In this document: positions 19,889 to 28,325 of the stretch, piece by piece
Layout: each line of letters begins with the position of its first letter
How positions within the stretch are numbered: position 1 is the stretch's first letter
Assembly (NCBI GenBank): GCA_002742845.1
Contig: DLUH01000001.1
Coordinates: 308,501 to 372,500, forward strand
Direction of reading: 5' to 3'
Source: Sulfurovum sp. UBA12169
Lineage (GTDB): Bacteria > Campylobacterota > Campylobacteria > Campylobacterales > Sulfurovaceae
DNA length: 64,000 nucleotides
Notes under the pieces: generated by a model
Databases searched by the model: none
Seen by the model: the letters and a program-made list of their open reading frames with translations, nothing else
What the model was told of the DNA's origin: nothing
Translations under genes and position numbers: made by a program

Positions 19889-20209
19889 TATAATTCCTTT
19901 TTATATCTTATTTTTTGATCTTTCCCCGGAAGGCGGTTTACATACTGCGCTCATCTCTTTTGCAGATACCATACTAAAAACACCAACCAAACCGCTTTTT
20001 TTTCTTAAAAAACTTGCATACTTAAACATTTTTGTTTTTATCAAATTAATGCGCCGTCTGCTATAATTTTTGGACATATGTGCAAATCTTTTTTTAATTA
20101 TAGTGCACATATGTTCGTTTGTCAAGAAAAATATTTTTTATTTTTATTCAAATAACACAAAATTAACATTTGTTTGTTATTATTTTTTAAATCTTATAAA
20201 GGAGTACAA
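19889..20209. other. intergenic region between the ORP-like operon and the nuclease-like gene
   Basis: Apart from the promoter and operators at 20074-20125, this 320-base stretch holds a roughly 200-base untranslated leader for the minus-strand operon. A minus-strand frame at 19901-20077 (58 codons) has no ribosome site and low-complexity sequence, so I do not call it a gene. For the plus-strand gene, AAGGAG at 20199-20204 is clear and an AT-rich run with periodic T tracts lies upstream. Confidence 0.6.
20074..20125 (-). promoter_or_regulatory. consensus promoter with two operator arms (ORP-like operon)
   Basis: On the minus strand TTGACA (20120-20125) and TATAAT (20097-20102) are exactly 17 bases apart. 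An 11-base inverted repeat brackets the -10: TGCACATATGT at 20104-20114, inside the spacer, and ACATATGTGCA at 20074-20084, downstream of the start site. The centres are 30 bases (nearly three helix turns) apart. Such placement is classic for repression. Each arm contains CATATG, itself a palindrome. The regulator is unknown and not encoded next door. Confidence 0.75.
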
Positions 20210-20794
20210 ATGAAAAAGACGGTTTTACTCATGGCTTTATCGATCTCTTTAACCTTGGCCCAATCAGCAAAAGTAGTTGAGATTATTTCAGAAAACACAC
20301 TAAAAGTAGAGGAAAACGGCGCCGAAAAAAAGTTACACCTAAGCGGCATAGAGCTTTTTTCCAAAGCGAATAACACTAAGGAAAACAACATCACGGTCAA
20401 CCCAAATGAAAGAGAAGCATTAAAAAAAGAGGCGCTTTCTTATATAGAAAAAATGCTTCCAAAAGGGTCTACTCTTCAATACATTACGGTTTCAAAAGAC
20501 AAGTTTGGCATTCAATATGTATGGATAGATAACCATGAGCTCAACTACAAGATAATTAGAGACGGTTTTGCCTTGACTAACCCCGAAGACCCGTCGCTTC
20601 CAAGCGGGTTTAGAAACAGAATGCTGATTGCCCAAAATTATGCAAAAGAAAAAGGAATCGGACTTTGGGGCAAACATAAAGAGATGAGTGCGCTTGAAAA
20701 CCAAAATGTCGTAGCTTGCGGATGCGGGTTTACCCGAAAAAGAGATGTTGCCTCTGACACACTCAAAAGACTGCAAGAAAGCCTTCCAAACTAA
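20210..20794 (+). CDS. exported SNase-like (staphylococcal nuclease fold) protein, active site altered
   Basis: 194 residues from the ATG at 20210, chosen because AAGGAG lies five bases upstream and the signal peptide MKKTVLLMALSISLTLAQS starts here. The mature protein has the SNase fold: VVEIISENTLKVEENG, LHLSGIELF, VWIDNHELNYKIIRDGFAL and GLWGKHKE. Active SNases have Arg in the VRLxGID strand, a Glu shortly after, and Arg in the RxxAYVW strand. Here these read HLSGIEL and KFGIQYVW, so the catalytic set seems lost. A C-terminal CGCGFTRKRD segment has a CxC pair. Possibly a nucleic-acid or ligand-binding periplasmic protein. Confidence 0.85.
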   Translation: MKKTVLLMALSISLTLAQSAKVVEIISENTLKVEENGAEKKLHLSGIELFSKANNTKENNITVNPNEREALKKEALSYIEKMLPKGSTLQYITVSKDKFGIQYVWIDNHELNYKIIRDGFALTNPEDPSLPSGFRNRMLIAQNYAKEKGIGLWGKHKEMSALENQNVVACGCGFTRKRDVASDTLKRLQESLPN

Positions 20795-20821
20795 CCACTA
20801 TTTTTGATTGCTCAACAGTTT

Positions 20822-20860
20822 GTACAAATGCAAAACATCGCATTTGTACTTTTTTGTTTT
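20822..20860 (+). terminator. strong intrinsic terminator
   Basis: GTACAAATGC (20822-20831) pairs perfectly with GCATTTGTAC (20840-20849) around an 8-base loop, then a TTTTTT-rich run. It ends the SNase-like gene and lies directly before the convergent MBL gene's stop. Confidence 0.85.
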
Positions 20861-20866
20861 CATATG

Positions 20867-22264
20867 CTAAAGGTATATCACCTCTTCCGGTTCTACGATA
20901 TGCACTTTTTGATCAAACGTATTCTCAAGCACACTGCGCAATATAACTTGTTTATTTTCTTCGCCATGGATTAAGAAGATGCGGCGAAGATCTTCCATTT
21001 GCGATATCCATTTGACAATTGCAGACTGATCCGCATGCGCAGAAAAACCGTTGATAGTGTGCACACTTGCCCTTACAAGAATATCTTCACGATAGATTCT
21101 AACCCAGCGTGCCCCATCTACCATATGTCGCCCCAAAGTGCCTTCCACCTGGTAGCCTACAAAAATTACAGCATTTTTTCGATTCCAAAGGCGATTTTTA
21201 AAATGGTGAAGGATCCTCCCTCCCGTACACATTCCGCTGCCTGCAATAATGATCGCACGGCGATCAACTTCATTGATTGCTTTAGACGCTTCCACATCCG
21301 GAGTATAGGTAAGCGCCTCAAAATCGAAAATTGTGCCGTCACGCTTTTTAATATCTTGGCATTTGTCATTGAGCATATTCGAGTAGTTGTTGTACACCTG
21401 TGTAGCACGCGTAGCCATAGGACTATCTAAAAATACCTTGCATTGCGGCAATTCTTTTCTGTCGTGCATCTCTTTAAGAATACACAAAATCTCCTGTGTC
21501 CGCTCAACAGCAAAAGAAGGGATCAGCACATTACCCCAATCATTTAATGTATCAATAACAATACGTTTAAATTCTGCAATGGTTGCTTCAGTGCTTTGAT
21601 GATTGCGGTCGCCGTAAGTCGACTCGACATACAAATAATTGGCATGAGCACATGTGGCAAGATCCGGCATTACCATATCATTCCCGTTTCCTATATCGCC
21701 GGAAAAAACAATCGTTTGTTCAACCCCTCGTTCCAAATAAGTAATTTCAATAAAAGCAGATCCTAAAATATGGCCGGCATCGCGATAAGTTACCCTAAGA
21801 CCCTTTGCGGGCTCAAAAGACTGATTGTACTCAGGATAACGCCAAGTCAGACCAAGTGTTTCCTCTACATCCTCTTCGGTATAGAGCGGCTCTCTGACTT
21901 CTTCTTCGGTACCTCGCCGCTGCGCCTTTTTATAATTCGTCTCATAATCTTCCTTCATGATCTTGGCGCTGTCCAGCCAAATAATTTCAGACAAATCCCG
22001 TGTAGCCTGGGTAGCATAGATAACCCCGTTAAATCCTTCTTTTAATAATTTTGGAACACGGCCCGTATGGTCCAGATGCGCATGTGTCAAAAATAAATAG
22101 TCTATTTCGTACGGCTCAAAATGAAACGGTCCAAAATTTCGTTCTTCTTCCGGCCCTTGAAACATACCGCAATCAATGAGTATGCGAGGCCCCCCTTCAA
22201 TAGCTAGCAAATGACACGAACCCGTTACTACTTCTGCGGCTCCGTATGAGGTAACTGTTGCCAT
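20867..22264 (-). CDS. MBL-fold/beta-CASP RNA-processing exonuclease family protein
   Basis: 465 residues. HAHLDHTGR (H61, H63, D65, H66) is the dinuclear zinc site, with GHILGSA and FSGDIGN as further metal ligands. A beta-CASP insert follows (YVESTYGDR, LDSPMATRAT), then GSGMCTGGRILHH and NGFSAHADQ. This is the architecture of CPSF-73/YSH1-like bacterial RNases, so an RNA endonuclease or 5' exonuclease role is likely. The start is the ATG at 22264, with AAGGAG six bases upstream; an in-frame GTG two codons earlier overlaps that site and is less likely. Confidence 0.93.
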   Translation of the reverse strand: MATVTSYGAAEVVTGSCHLLAIEGGPRILIDCGMFQGPEEERNFGPFHFEPYEIDYLFLTHAHLDHTGRVPKLLKEGFNGVIYATQATRDLSEIIWLDSAKIMKEDYETNYKKAQRRGTEEEVREPLYTEEDVEETLGLTWRYPEYNQSFEPAKGLRVTYRDAGHILGSAFIEITYLERGVEQTIVFSGDIGNGNDMVMPDLATCAHANYLYVESTYGDRNHQSTEATIAEFKRIVIDTLNDWGNVLIPSFAVERTQEILCILKEMHDRKELPQCKVFLDSPMATRATQVYNNYSNMLNDKCQDIKKRDGTIFDFEALTYTPDVEASKAINEVDRRAIIIAGSGMCTGGRILHHFKNRLWNRKNAVIFVGYQVEGTLGRHMVDGARWVRIYREDILVRASVHTINGFSAHADQSAIVKWISQMEDLRRIFLIHGEENKQVILRSVLENTFDQKVHIVEPEEVIYL

Positions 22265-22382
22265 GCACACTCCTTTTTGTTTAAGTTGTTATCATTCTAC
22301 TGACTAAACTATAAATGTAGACTTTGTTTTTTGAATTTCATGCGATTTCAAAGATTTCTTGCTGGCCTCATCATCGGATCAT

Positions 22383-23402
22383 TTATCCCATTGGGTATAA
22401 AATCTCATGATGTACCTGATCACATGCCTGGAGTATATCATCACTCAAAGTGACGTCCATTGCTGCCAAACTTGCATCAAGCTGCACAGCATTGGTCGCA
22501 CCGATAATCGTTGAAGCCACAAAATCAAACTGTTTAGGCCATGCGATCGCCATCGTCACAGGATGCAGCCCGAAATCACTTGCTATTTTGAGATACTTTT
22601 GGGTAGATTTGAGTGTTTTATTGTTCATAAATCTTGCAGCCATCACTCTTTGTCTTTGATGAGGCGAATTGATATAATCGCTAAAACGCCCTTTTTCATG
22701 TATGCCTTCATTGTATTTACCGCTCAACACTCCGCCTGCAAGCGGCGAATACGGCAAAAGAGATATCTGTTCTTTTTTCGCTAAAACAGCCAGCTCATCC
22801 AAGAAACGTCTGTTTAGCAAAGAAAAATTATTTTGTATCGACTCAAAGGCTGCATATCCTTTAAACGCGGAGGTCATCAATGCCTTTGTCGTACCATAGG
22901 CTGTATCATTCGATGTGCCTATATAACGCACTTTTCCGCTTTGCACAAGCCGGTCAAACGCTTTAAGACTCTCTTCTATAGGTACCACCGTATCGGGCCA
23001 ATGCATTTGATAAAGATCGATATAATCTGTTCCCAATCTCTTCAAACTCCCCTCTATGGCGCGCTCTATATGAAAACTGTCCATAGCCGTAAGCCCGTGA
23101 CGTATCGGAGGGATAAACCATCCATTTGCTGCACCGGCAACTTTAGAGGCAAGGATGATGCTTTCTCTTGATTTGCCCTTCAGCCATTTTCCCACGATCT
23201 CTTCAGTTACACCTGCATCTTGAGCTGTTGGCGGCACAGGGTAGAGCTCGGCAGTATCATAAAAATTGACTCCTGCATCATAGGCTTTATCTAAGATTTT
23301 AAAAGCCTCTTTTTCACTTTTGCATTGCGTACCAAACGTCATCGTCCCCATGCAAATAGGGCTTACTCTTAAGCCGCTTTTTCCTATATATCTATATTCC
23401 AT
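22383..23402 (-). CDS. aldo/keto reductase
   Basis: 339 residues from MEYRYIGKSG. The TIM-barrel oxidoreductase pattern is clear: MGTMTFG, NFYDTAELYP with the catalytic Tyr, LASKVAG with the Lys, YQMHWPD, and the C-terminal NADPH region IIGATNAVQLDASL. The length and the YPVPPTAQDAG loop put it near the E. coli Tas/YajO group. Substrate unknown. The start at 23402 is preferred over the upstream GTG at 23423 because AAAGGGAAG precedes it. Single gene. Confidence 0.93.
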   Translation of the reverse strand: MEYRYIGKSGLRVSPICMGTMTFGTQCKSEKEAFKILDKAYDAGVNFYDTAELYPVPPTAQDAGVTEEIVGKWLKGKSRESIILASKVAGAANGWFIPPIRHGLTAMDSFHIERAIEGSLKRLGTDYIDLYQMHWPDTVVPIEESLKAFDRLVQSGKVRYIGTSNDTAYGTTKALMTSAFKGYAAFESIQNNFSLLNRRFLDELAVLAKKEQISLLPYSPLAGGVLSGKYNEGIHEKGRFSDYINSPHQRQRVMAARFMNNKTLKSTQKYLKIASDFGLHPVTMAIAWPKQFDFVASTIIGATNAVQLDASLAAMDVTLSDDILQACDQVHHEILYPMG

Positions 23403-23562
23403 AATCTTCCCTTTTTGTGGCACTATAAAGATTTTGTATTATGTCCGCATCACTGTATTATAGCGTATCGATAGTATGCTTAGGAAATCTTATTCAACGA
23501 AATGGAAATGTTGAATTGGTGTGGTGCGTTGCGATGATAGAAAATTGATAAACGCAGAAGAC

Positions 23563-23585
23563 GGAAAACCTTTGAAAGGTTTTCC
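23563..23585 (-). terminator. hairpin after the TonB receptor gene
   Basis: GGAAAACC and GGTTTTCC form a nearly loop-free stem with TTTGAAA or its complement at the tip, 16 bases beyond the receptor stop. T residues follow on the minus strand but not as a clean run. Confidence 0.5.
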
Positions 23586-23600
23586 TATTGTTTGATCGTT

Positions 23601-25805
23601 TTAAAATTTAACCTGCACACCAAAAGTAAATATTCTACCCTCATTGACTACGATAGACATATCTTCTCTATCATAATCTCCATCAGCATCGCTGTCTTGA
23701 TATGCTCTTGCGGTATTATAATACTCTTTATCAAAAAAGTTATCCACTCTTGCATAAATGCTTGTATCAAGCCCATTGATTTTTGTGTCATACGCTATAT
23801 TGAGATTTGCTACGGCATGCCCTGGGATCTGAATCCAGTTAAGTTCATCAACATAATAGGTTGAGATCGCATCAATCTCAGGGGAGATGGTAACATTTTC
23901 GTTGAACTTATAGTTCATGGCAAAATTCAAATGATGTTTGGGTACTCGAGGCACTTCATTGCCTTTAAGGTCATAATGCTCAATCGTGTAAGTACCCCAA
24001 GGATTACCCAAAAGCAGATTGAAATTATCATATTTTGTAAAAACCGCATCCGTGTACGTATAGGCCACATTGCAAGAGAGTGTTTCAGAAATATCACTAT
24101 ACAAAGCCAGCTCTAAACCTTGACTGCGCATACCGCCTATATTTTGAAACTGGCTGTTTATTTCATCTTCTGAAGCATATTGGCCTGAAGAAGACATAAT
24201 GTAATCATCCCTTTCTATCCTGAAAAGACCGGCTTCGTAAGAGAAATTTTTACCCCAAACAGCACTTGTTCCTCTCACGCCGATATCAACACCTTTGGAT
24301 TCTTCAGGTTTTAAATTGGGATTACTGTCAGTTCCGCCTGTCGGGTCTATATCTCCATAAAAAAGCTGCTCTATGGACGGAGCCCTAAATCCTGTAGAGA
24401 AAGAGGTATAAAAGGTAGTATGGTCATTGAGCTGCTTGTTGAGTCCTGCACGGTAAGAGTACTGATTAAAACTTTTATCAAGCGATAATGTATTCAAATA
24501 GTCAAGATAATCCAATTCAATTTTGTCATACCTAAGGTTGGTTGTCAACGTCCATGTGGGAGTGAGGGCATATTTGTATTCGCCGTAAATCGCATAAACG
24601 CTTTCATCGGTGGTGCTGTCTCCCGTTACGGTACCCGCCTCATAATCCGTCCACGTTTTGGTTCTGCGATTGTATGTTGACCAATCCACGGCATAAGAAG
24701 TTTTATTGTCGTATTCGTTTTTCCGAAGATCTACACCGACCATATACGCAGACTTGTCAAAAGAGTCTCTGAATTCACTCTTGATCCCTCGTTGTATCTG
24801 TTCGTATTCATTGTAGTTTGGTTTATAGCTGGGATCGGTCACCGGGTTATGATCACCGTCATAGTTGGCATATGCACTATAAAAATTGGTGTCATCGCCG
24901 TATTGGTAGACGTTCACAAGAAGGTTTTTGTTTTCATCGAAGTTTTTGGCATAAGTTGCAAACATTTTTAACAGTTTCACATCATACATTGCCGAGTAGT
25001 CACGCACCCCGTCGTTGCCTACAGTCCATATACTTTCAGGATTTATCTCAGCTTCGGTTTCTCCCGTTACGGTACCGTGAGAATTTTTTTCTCTGTCCGA
25101 ATATTCAAATCCTGCAGTGATGTCGCTGGTGTCATCTAAATAATATTGAACCTTCCCGTTGATATAGTCTGTTTTGTACTCAGAATCTTCATAAAAGCCC
25201 TCTTTTTCACGCTTGCTTGCTTGGATGTATGCATTATAGTTATCTTTAGAAACGCCGTATTTTGCCAGATATTTATTGTATCCGTAGCTTCCCGATTCTA
25301 TTTCAAATTTTCCCCCGGCATTTTGTGCGCCTTTTTTGGTTGTGATGATCACGGCACCTGAGAGTGCATCATCCCCAAACAAATAACTCGCTCCGCCCTT
25401 GATCACTTTTATACTTTCAATATTGTCCAGATCGATATTCACACGGCCTGTTCTTTCAAATACGGGTACACCGTCAATCACGATAGCAACACCGGGCTTT
25501 TCTCCCATAAAACGCTGGTTCTCCACTCCTCTGATGTGTATCTTAAGAGAGTCGCCGCTCTGTATCTCTGTGGTAACACCGGGAATTGCCTGCAAGATTT
25601 TTTGAATATTTTCTGCCTTGCTCTCCTCTACTTTTTCTCCGCTGACCGTAGCAACGGATGACGGTTCATTTTTTTTTGATTCGATTTTGTCATCTATGGT
25701 TGTAGACTCAACCTGAATCGTTCCCAAATCCGAAGTTTCTGCATGAAGGGCCATTAAACCAAAAATCATACTAGAAACAACAACACTGATCTTTTTGTTA
25801 TACAT
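23601..25805 (-). CDS. TonB-dependent outer membrane receptor
   Basis: 734 residues. Signal peptide 1-22 (ending LHA). The plug domain (about 45-165) has ENIQKILQAIPGV, IHIRGVENQRF, IVIDGVPV and ESIKVIKGGASYLFGDDALSGAV. The rest is a 22-strand barrel with GFRAPSIEQLF, NLKPEESKGVDIG and a C terminus ending VQVKF, with the aromatic final residue needed for insertion. Likely ligand an iron chelate or another metal complex; the best clue is a Fur-like palindrome upstream. AAAAGGAG precedes the ATG. The 5' untranslated region is highly structured (separate entry). Confidence 0.95.
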   Translation of the reverse strand: MYNKKISVVVSSMIFGLMALHAETSDLGTIQVESTTIDDKIESKKNEPSSVATVSGEKVEESKAENIQKILQAIPGVTTEIQSGDSLKIHIRGVENQRFMGEKPGVAIVIDGVPVFERTGRVNIDLDNIESIKVIKGGASYLFGDDALSGAVIITTKKGAQNAGGKFEIESGSYGYNKYLAKYGVSKDNYNAYIQASKREKEGFYEDSEYKTDYINGKVQYYLDDTSDITAGFEYSDREKNSHGTVTGETEAEINPESIWTVGNDGVRDYSAMYDVKLLKMFATYAKNFDENKNLLVNVYQYGDDTNFYSAYANYDGDHNPVTDPSYKPNYNEYEQIQRGIKSEFRDSFDKSAYMVGVDLRKNEYDNKTSYAVDWSTYNRRTKTWTDYEAGTVTGDSTTDESVYAIYGEYKYALTPTWTLTTNLRYDKIELDYLDYLNTLSLDKSFNQYSYRAGLNKQLNDHTTFYTSFSTGFRAPSIEQLFYGDIDPTGGTDSNPNLKPEESKGVDIGVRGTSAVWGKNFSYEAGLFRIERDDYIMSSSGQYASEDEINSQFQNIGGMRSQGLELALYSDISETLSCNVAYTYTDAVFTKYDNFNLLLGNPWGTYTIEHYDLKGNEVPRVPKHHLNFAMNYKFNENVTISPEIDAISTYYVDELNWIQIPGHAVANLNIAYDTKINGLDTSIYARVDNFFDKEYYNTARAYQDSDADGDYDREDMSIVVNEGRIFTFGVQVKF

Positions 25806-25823
25806 ATACTCGCTCCTTTTTAT

Positions 25824-25950
25824 CGCAAAAGAGGAACAAAAGTAATCTTTTTATGGTATACTAAAAATGTTACATTTTGCGATGTAATGGGTGTTTGTTC
25901 GTATCTTTTCTATTGGCGTAGGAATACGAACAAGCCTCTTTTGCGTCAAA
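25824..25950 (-). promoter_or_regulatory. candidate riboswitch-like structured leader of the TonB receptor mRNA
   Basis: Read on the minus strand, the leader from about 25949 folds into a junction. P1: CGCAAAAGAGG (complement of 25935-25945) with CCTCTTTTGCG (complement of 25824-25834), 11 perfect pairs. P2: TTGTTCGTAT with ATACGAACAA (25924-25933 with 25895-25904), 10 perfect pairs around a 19-base loop. P3: TTACAT with ATGTAA (25882-25887 with 25870-25875). P1 and P2 nearly abut. The P1 3' strand ends about five bases before the ribosome site. I see neither the B12-box nor TPP, Moco or other core I know. Confidence 0.6.
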
Positions 25951-25955
25951 TAGTC

Positions 25956-26001
25956 TATATAAACTTTGTTAATTTTTTGTTAATTAATCATTATGATTAA
26001 T
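25956..26001 (-). promoter_or_regulatory. promoter with Fur-box-like palindrome
   Basis: ATTAATCATTATGATTAAT (25983-26001) is a nearly perfect palindrome resembling a Fur box of the GATAATGATAATCATTATC type. A minus-strand -10 candidate TATATA (25956-25961) would start the receptor mRNA near 25949, exactly where the P1 stem of the leader begins; the palindrome then covers the -35 area. It could also influence the plus-strand gene at 26072. Confidence 0.5.
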
Positions 26002-26071
26002 ATTATTTTTACAACATGAATATTTATTCTTTATTTTCAAATAGTATAATGCAAAGAAAAAAGAATTCAGC

Positions 26072-26686
26072 ATGCCAAAATCACATAAGATTATCTACGG
26101 AATCTACATTTTAGTTTGGATCATCATGGCGATCAATCCCAAATATCCCGAAGACTGGCTGGTAGAAAATATATTGGTTTTTCTTATATTTCCTTTCATT
26201 GTATGGATGGACAGCCGCCATCGATTTAGCATGGGTGCACTTGTGATGCTTCTGATATTTGCGAGCTTACACTCTCTTGGATCACATTATACCTATGCAG
26301 AAATGGAACATTTTGATGCGATCACCCGGCTTCTTGGATTTGAGCGAAATCATTTTGACCGTTTAGTGCATTTTCTTTTTGGTCTGCTGCTGTTTCGTAT
26401 TGTTTTTGAGATGGTTATGCCTCATATCTCTTCAGTCAAAACAGCATTACTCTTTACTTTAACGCTCATCATTTCTATTTCAACGGCATACGAAATGCTT
26501 GAATGGCTGGCTGCAGCTATTTTGCATCCTGAGCTAGGTACAGCCTTCCTCGGAACACAAGGAGATGAGTGGGATGCACAAAAAGACACCCTGTGCGCTT
26601 TTGTGGGAGCAATGATCAACATTGCGTTTTATCGCAGTTATGCAAATCTATTTTGCCAAAAAGCTCTCTACAACAAAAATAAATAA
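26072..26686 (+). CDS. DUF2238 (YjdF-like) inner membrane protein
   Basis: 204 residues with six or so transmembrane helices. The family marks are visible: NPKYPEDWLVEN, FASLHSLGSHYTYAEMEHF with conserved His residues, NHFDRLVHFLFG, and AYEMLEWLAA followed by LGTQGDEWDAQKD. The conserved His, Glu and Asp residues in membrane segments suggest a metal or small-molecule role, but none is established. TATAAT at 26045-26050 is a likely -10 box. The next gene starts three bases after its stop, so the two are probably co-transcribed. Confidence 0.9.
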   Translation: MPKSHKIIYGIYILVWIIMAINPKYPEDWLVENILVFLIFPFIVWMDSRHRFSMGALVMLLIFASLHSLGSHYTYAEMEHFDAITRLLGFERNHFDRLVHFLFGLLLFRIVFEMVMPHISSVKTALLFTLTLIISISTAYEMLEWLAAAILHPELGTAFLGTQGDEWDAQKDTLCAFVGAMINIAFYRSYANLFCQKALYNKNK

Positions 26687-26689
26687 ACC

Positions 26690-28294
26690 ATGTCCTACGA
26701 AATACTCATCCCAGCCATCATTAAAGGATTTGGAGGTTTAGGATTGTTTTTGCTGGGTATGGTCATAATGACAGAAGGGCTGCGCTCATTGGCCGGAGAT
26801 ATGATCAAAAATGCGCTCATGCGTTTTACCAAAAGCCCCTACTCAGGCGCTTTAACAGGCACCATTAGCACCATCCTGCTGCAATCCTCCAGCGCAACCA
26901 CTGTTATGGCGGTCGGTTTTGTCGGGGCGGGTTTGATGAGCTTTCCCCAGGCATTGGGCATTATTTTCGGAGCCAATATCGGATCTACGGCAACGGGTTG
27001 GCTGGTGGCGCTGTTTGGATTGAAATTTAGCCTCTCTTCTATTGCAATGCCGCTTATTTTTTTAGGGGTCATCGGCAAGCTTTTCTTTAAAGGCAAAGCT
27101 GCGTCGTTTGGCTACGCCATAGCCGGATTTGGATTGATTTTTGTAGGCATTGCTTCCCTGCAAGAAGGAATGGGCCATTTTGAAGGCATCATCAGTCCCG
27201 AACATTTATCTTCAGGTTCTTGGGCAGGAAGCATAAAACTCGTCCTACTTGGTATTGCCGCAACGCTTATCACGCAAGCTTCCAGTGCGGGTGTTGCTGC
27301 TACGCTTACAGCGCTTTATTTGCACACCATCAATTTCGAGCAAGCAGCAGCTCTTGTTATCGGGATGGATGTCGGGACAACGGTCACAGCTGTACTCGCT
27401 TCGATCGGGGGCTCTGCAAGTGTTCGCCAAACAGGCCTCTCTCATGTGATATACAATTGTCTTACGGCGGTCATGGCGCTTTGTTTGATTGCTCCCTATG
27501 TATTTTTTCTTGAAACAATCAATCCTTCTTTTTTAGAGACGCATGCCGAGATAGCGCTTGTGGCGTTCCATACTTTCTTTAACACATTGGGGGTTTTGCT
27601 TATTCTTCCTTTTGCCAAACAGTTTGCTGCCCTGATGGAAAAGATCATAAAATCCGAAGAACCGCCGTTTACAAGAAGACTGGATAAGCAACTGCTTAAA
27701 GAACCCTCTCTTGCATTGGAGGTTGCACGCATCTCAATCGAAAGAGAGTTTGTAGCGCTTCTTGAGCATATCAATTTTATTTTAGGGGATTTCGCCTGCG
27801 GCAAAAGAACGGATTTGATCTCACTTCAACTCTCTTTGGATGAAACACAAGAGTATGTCGATTCGATCAAAATCCAGCCCAAAGAGGTTCACGAATGGCA
27901 GCGGATGGTTTTTCTTGCGCATCTGCTTGACCATTTGCAGCGTCTTCACGAAAGATGTGACGAAGATGCAAAAAGAGCCCACTATGCCGCTTCTTCGATG
28001 AATTTACAGGAAGAACGTAACGGTTTTTGTGCAAAAAATGAAAAAATTATAGAAGCGATTACTTCAAAAAACTTCTCGCTGGCAACCAAATACGCCAAAG
28101 AAAGCAACGAAACAATCAATAATGCTATCGAGCCTTTTAGGGAATTCATAGCTACCAAAATAGCCGAAGACAAAATCGATATTCCCGAAGGAAACCAACA
28201 GCGAGAGGCCATCAAATGGATCTCCCGCGTCAGTACTCATATTTGGCGCATCGCCTACTATCTGGAGCGCACCGTCATGGAAACGGTAAACTGA
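26690..28294 (+). CDS. Na/Pi cotransporter family protein with PhoU-like tail
   Basis: 534 residues of the NptA/PNaS family. Two inverted repeats of the transport core are seen, with QSSSATT (about residue 65) and TQASSAGV (about 196), the paired Gln-Ser motifs of this family, and GANIGSTATGW and GMDVGTTVTA. The last 200 residues are soluble and helical, rich in charged residues, and resemble PhoU. Likely sodium-driven phosphate uptake or phosphate signalling at the inner membrane. Starts three bases after the DUF2238 gene. Confidence 0.92.
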   Translation: MSYEILIPAIIKGFGGLGLFLLGMVIMTEGLRSLAGDMIKNALMRFTKSPYSGALTGTISTILLQSSSATTVMAVGFVGAGLMSFPQALGIIFGANIGSTATGWLVALFGLKFSLSSIAMPLIFLGVIGKLFFKGKAASFGYAIAGFGLIFVGIASLQEGMGHFEGIISPEHLSSGSWAGSIKLVLLGIAATLITQASSAGVAATLTALYLHTINFEQAAALVIGMDVGTTVTAVLASIGGSASVRQTGLSHVIYNCLTAVMALCLIAPYVFFLETINPSFLETHAEIALVAFHTFFNTLGVLLILPFAKQFAALMEKIIKSEEPPFTRRLDKQLLKEPSLALEVARISIEREFVALLEHINFILGDFACGKRTDLISLQLSLDETQEYVDSIKIQPKEVHEWQRMVFLAHLLDHLQRLHERCDEDAKRAHYAASSMNLQEERNGFCAKNEKIIEAITSKNFSLATKYAKESNETINNAIEPFREFIATKIAEDKIDIPEGNQQREAIKWISRVSTHIWRIAYYLERTVMETVN

Positions 28295-28325
28295 CCCCTT
28301 TTAAAACTATGCTGTTTGAATGGCT

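Noticed and set aside
19901-20125. 74-codon minus-strand frame in the ORP-like operon leader
   Set aside because: Its start lies inside the -35/-10 region; the shorter internal frame from 20077 has no ribosome site and a basic low-complexity sequence.
25824-25950. Cobalamin riboswitch upstream of the TonB receptor
   Set aside because: I looked for the B12-box and the GCCACTG core on the transcribed strand and saw neither.
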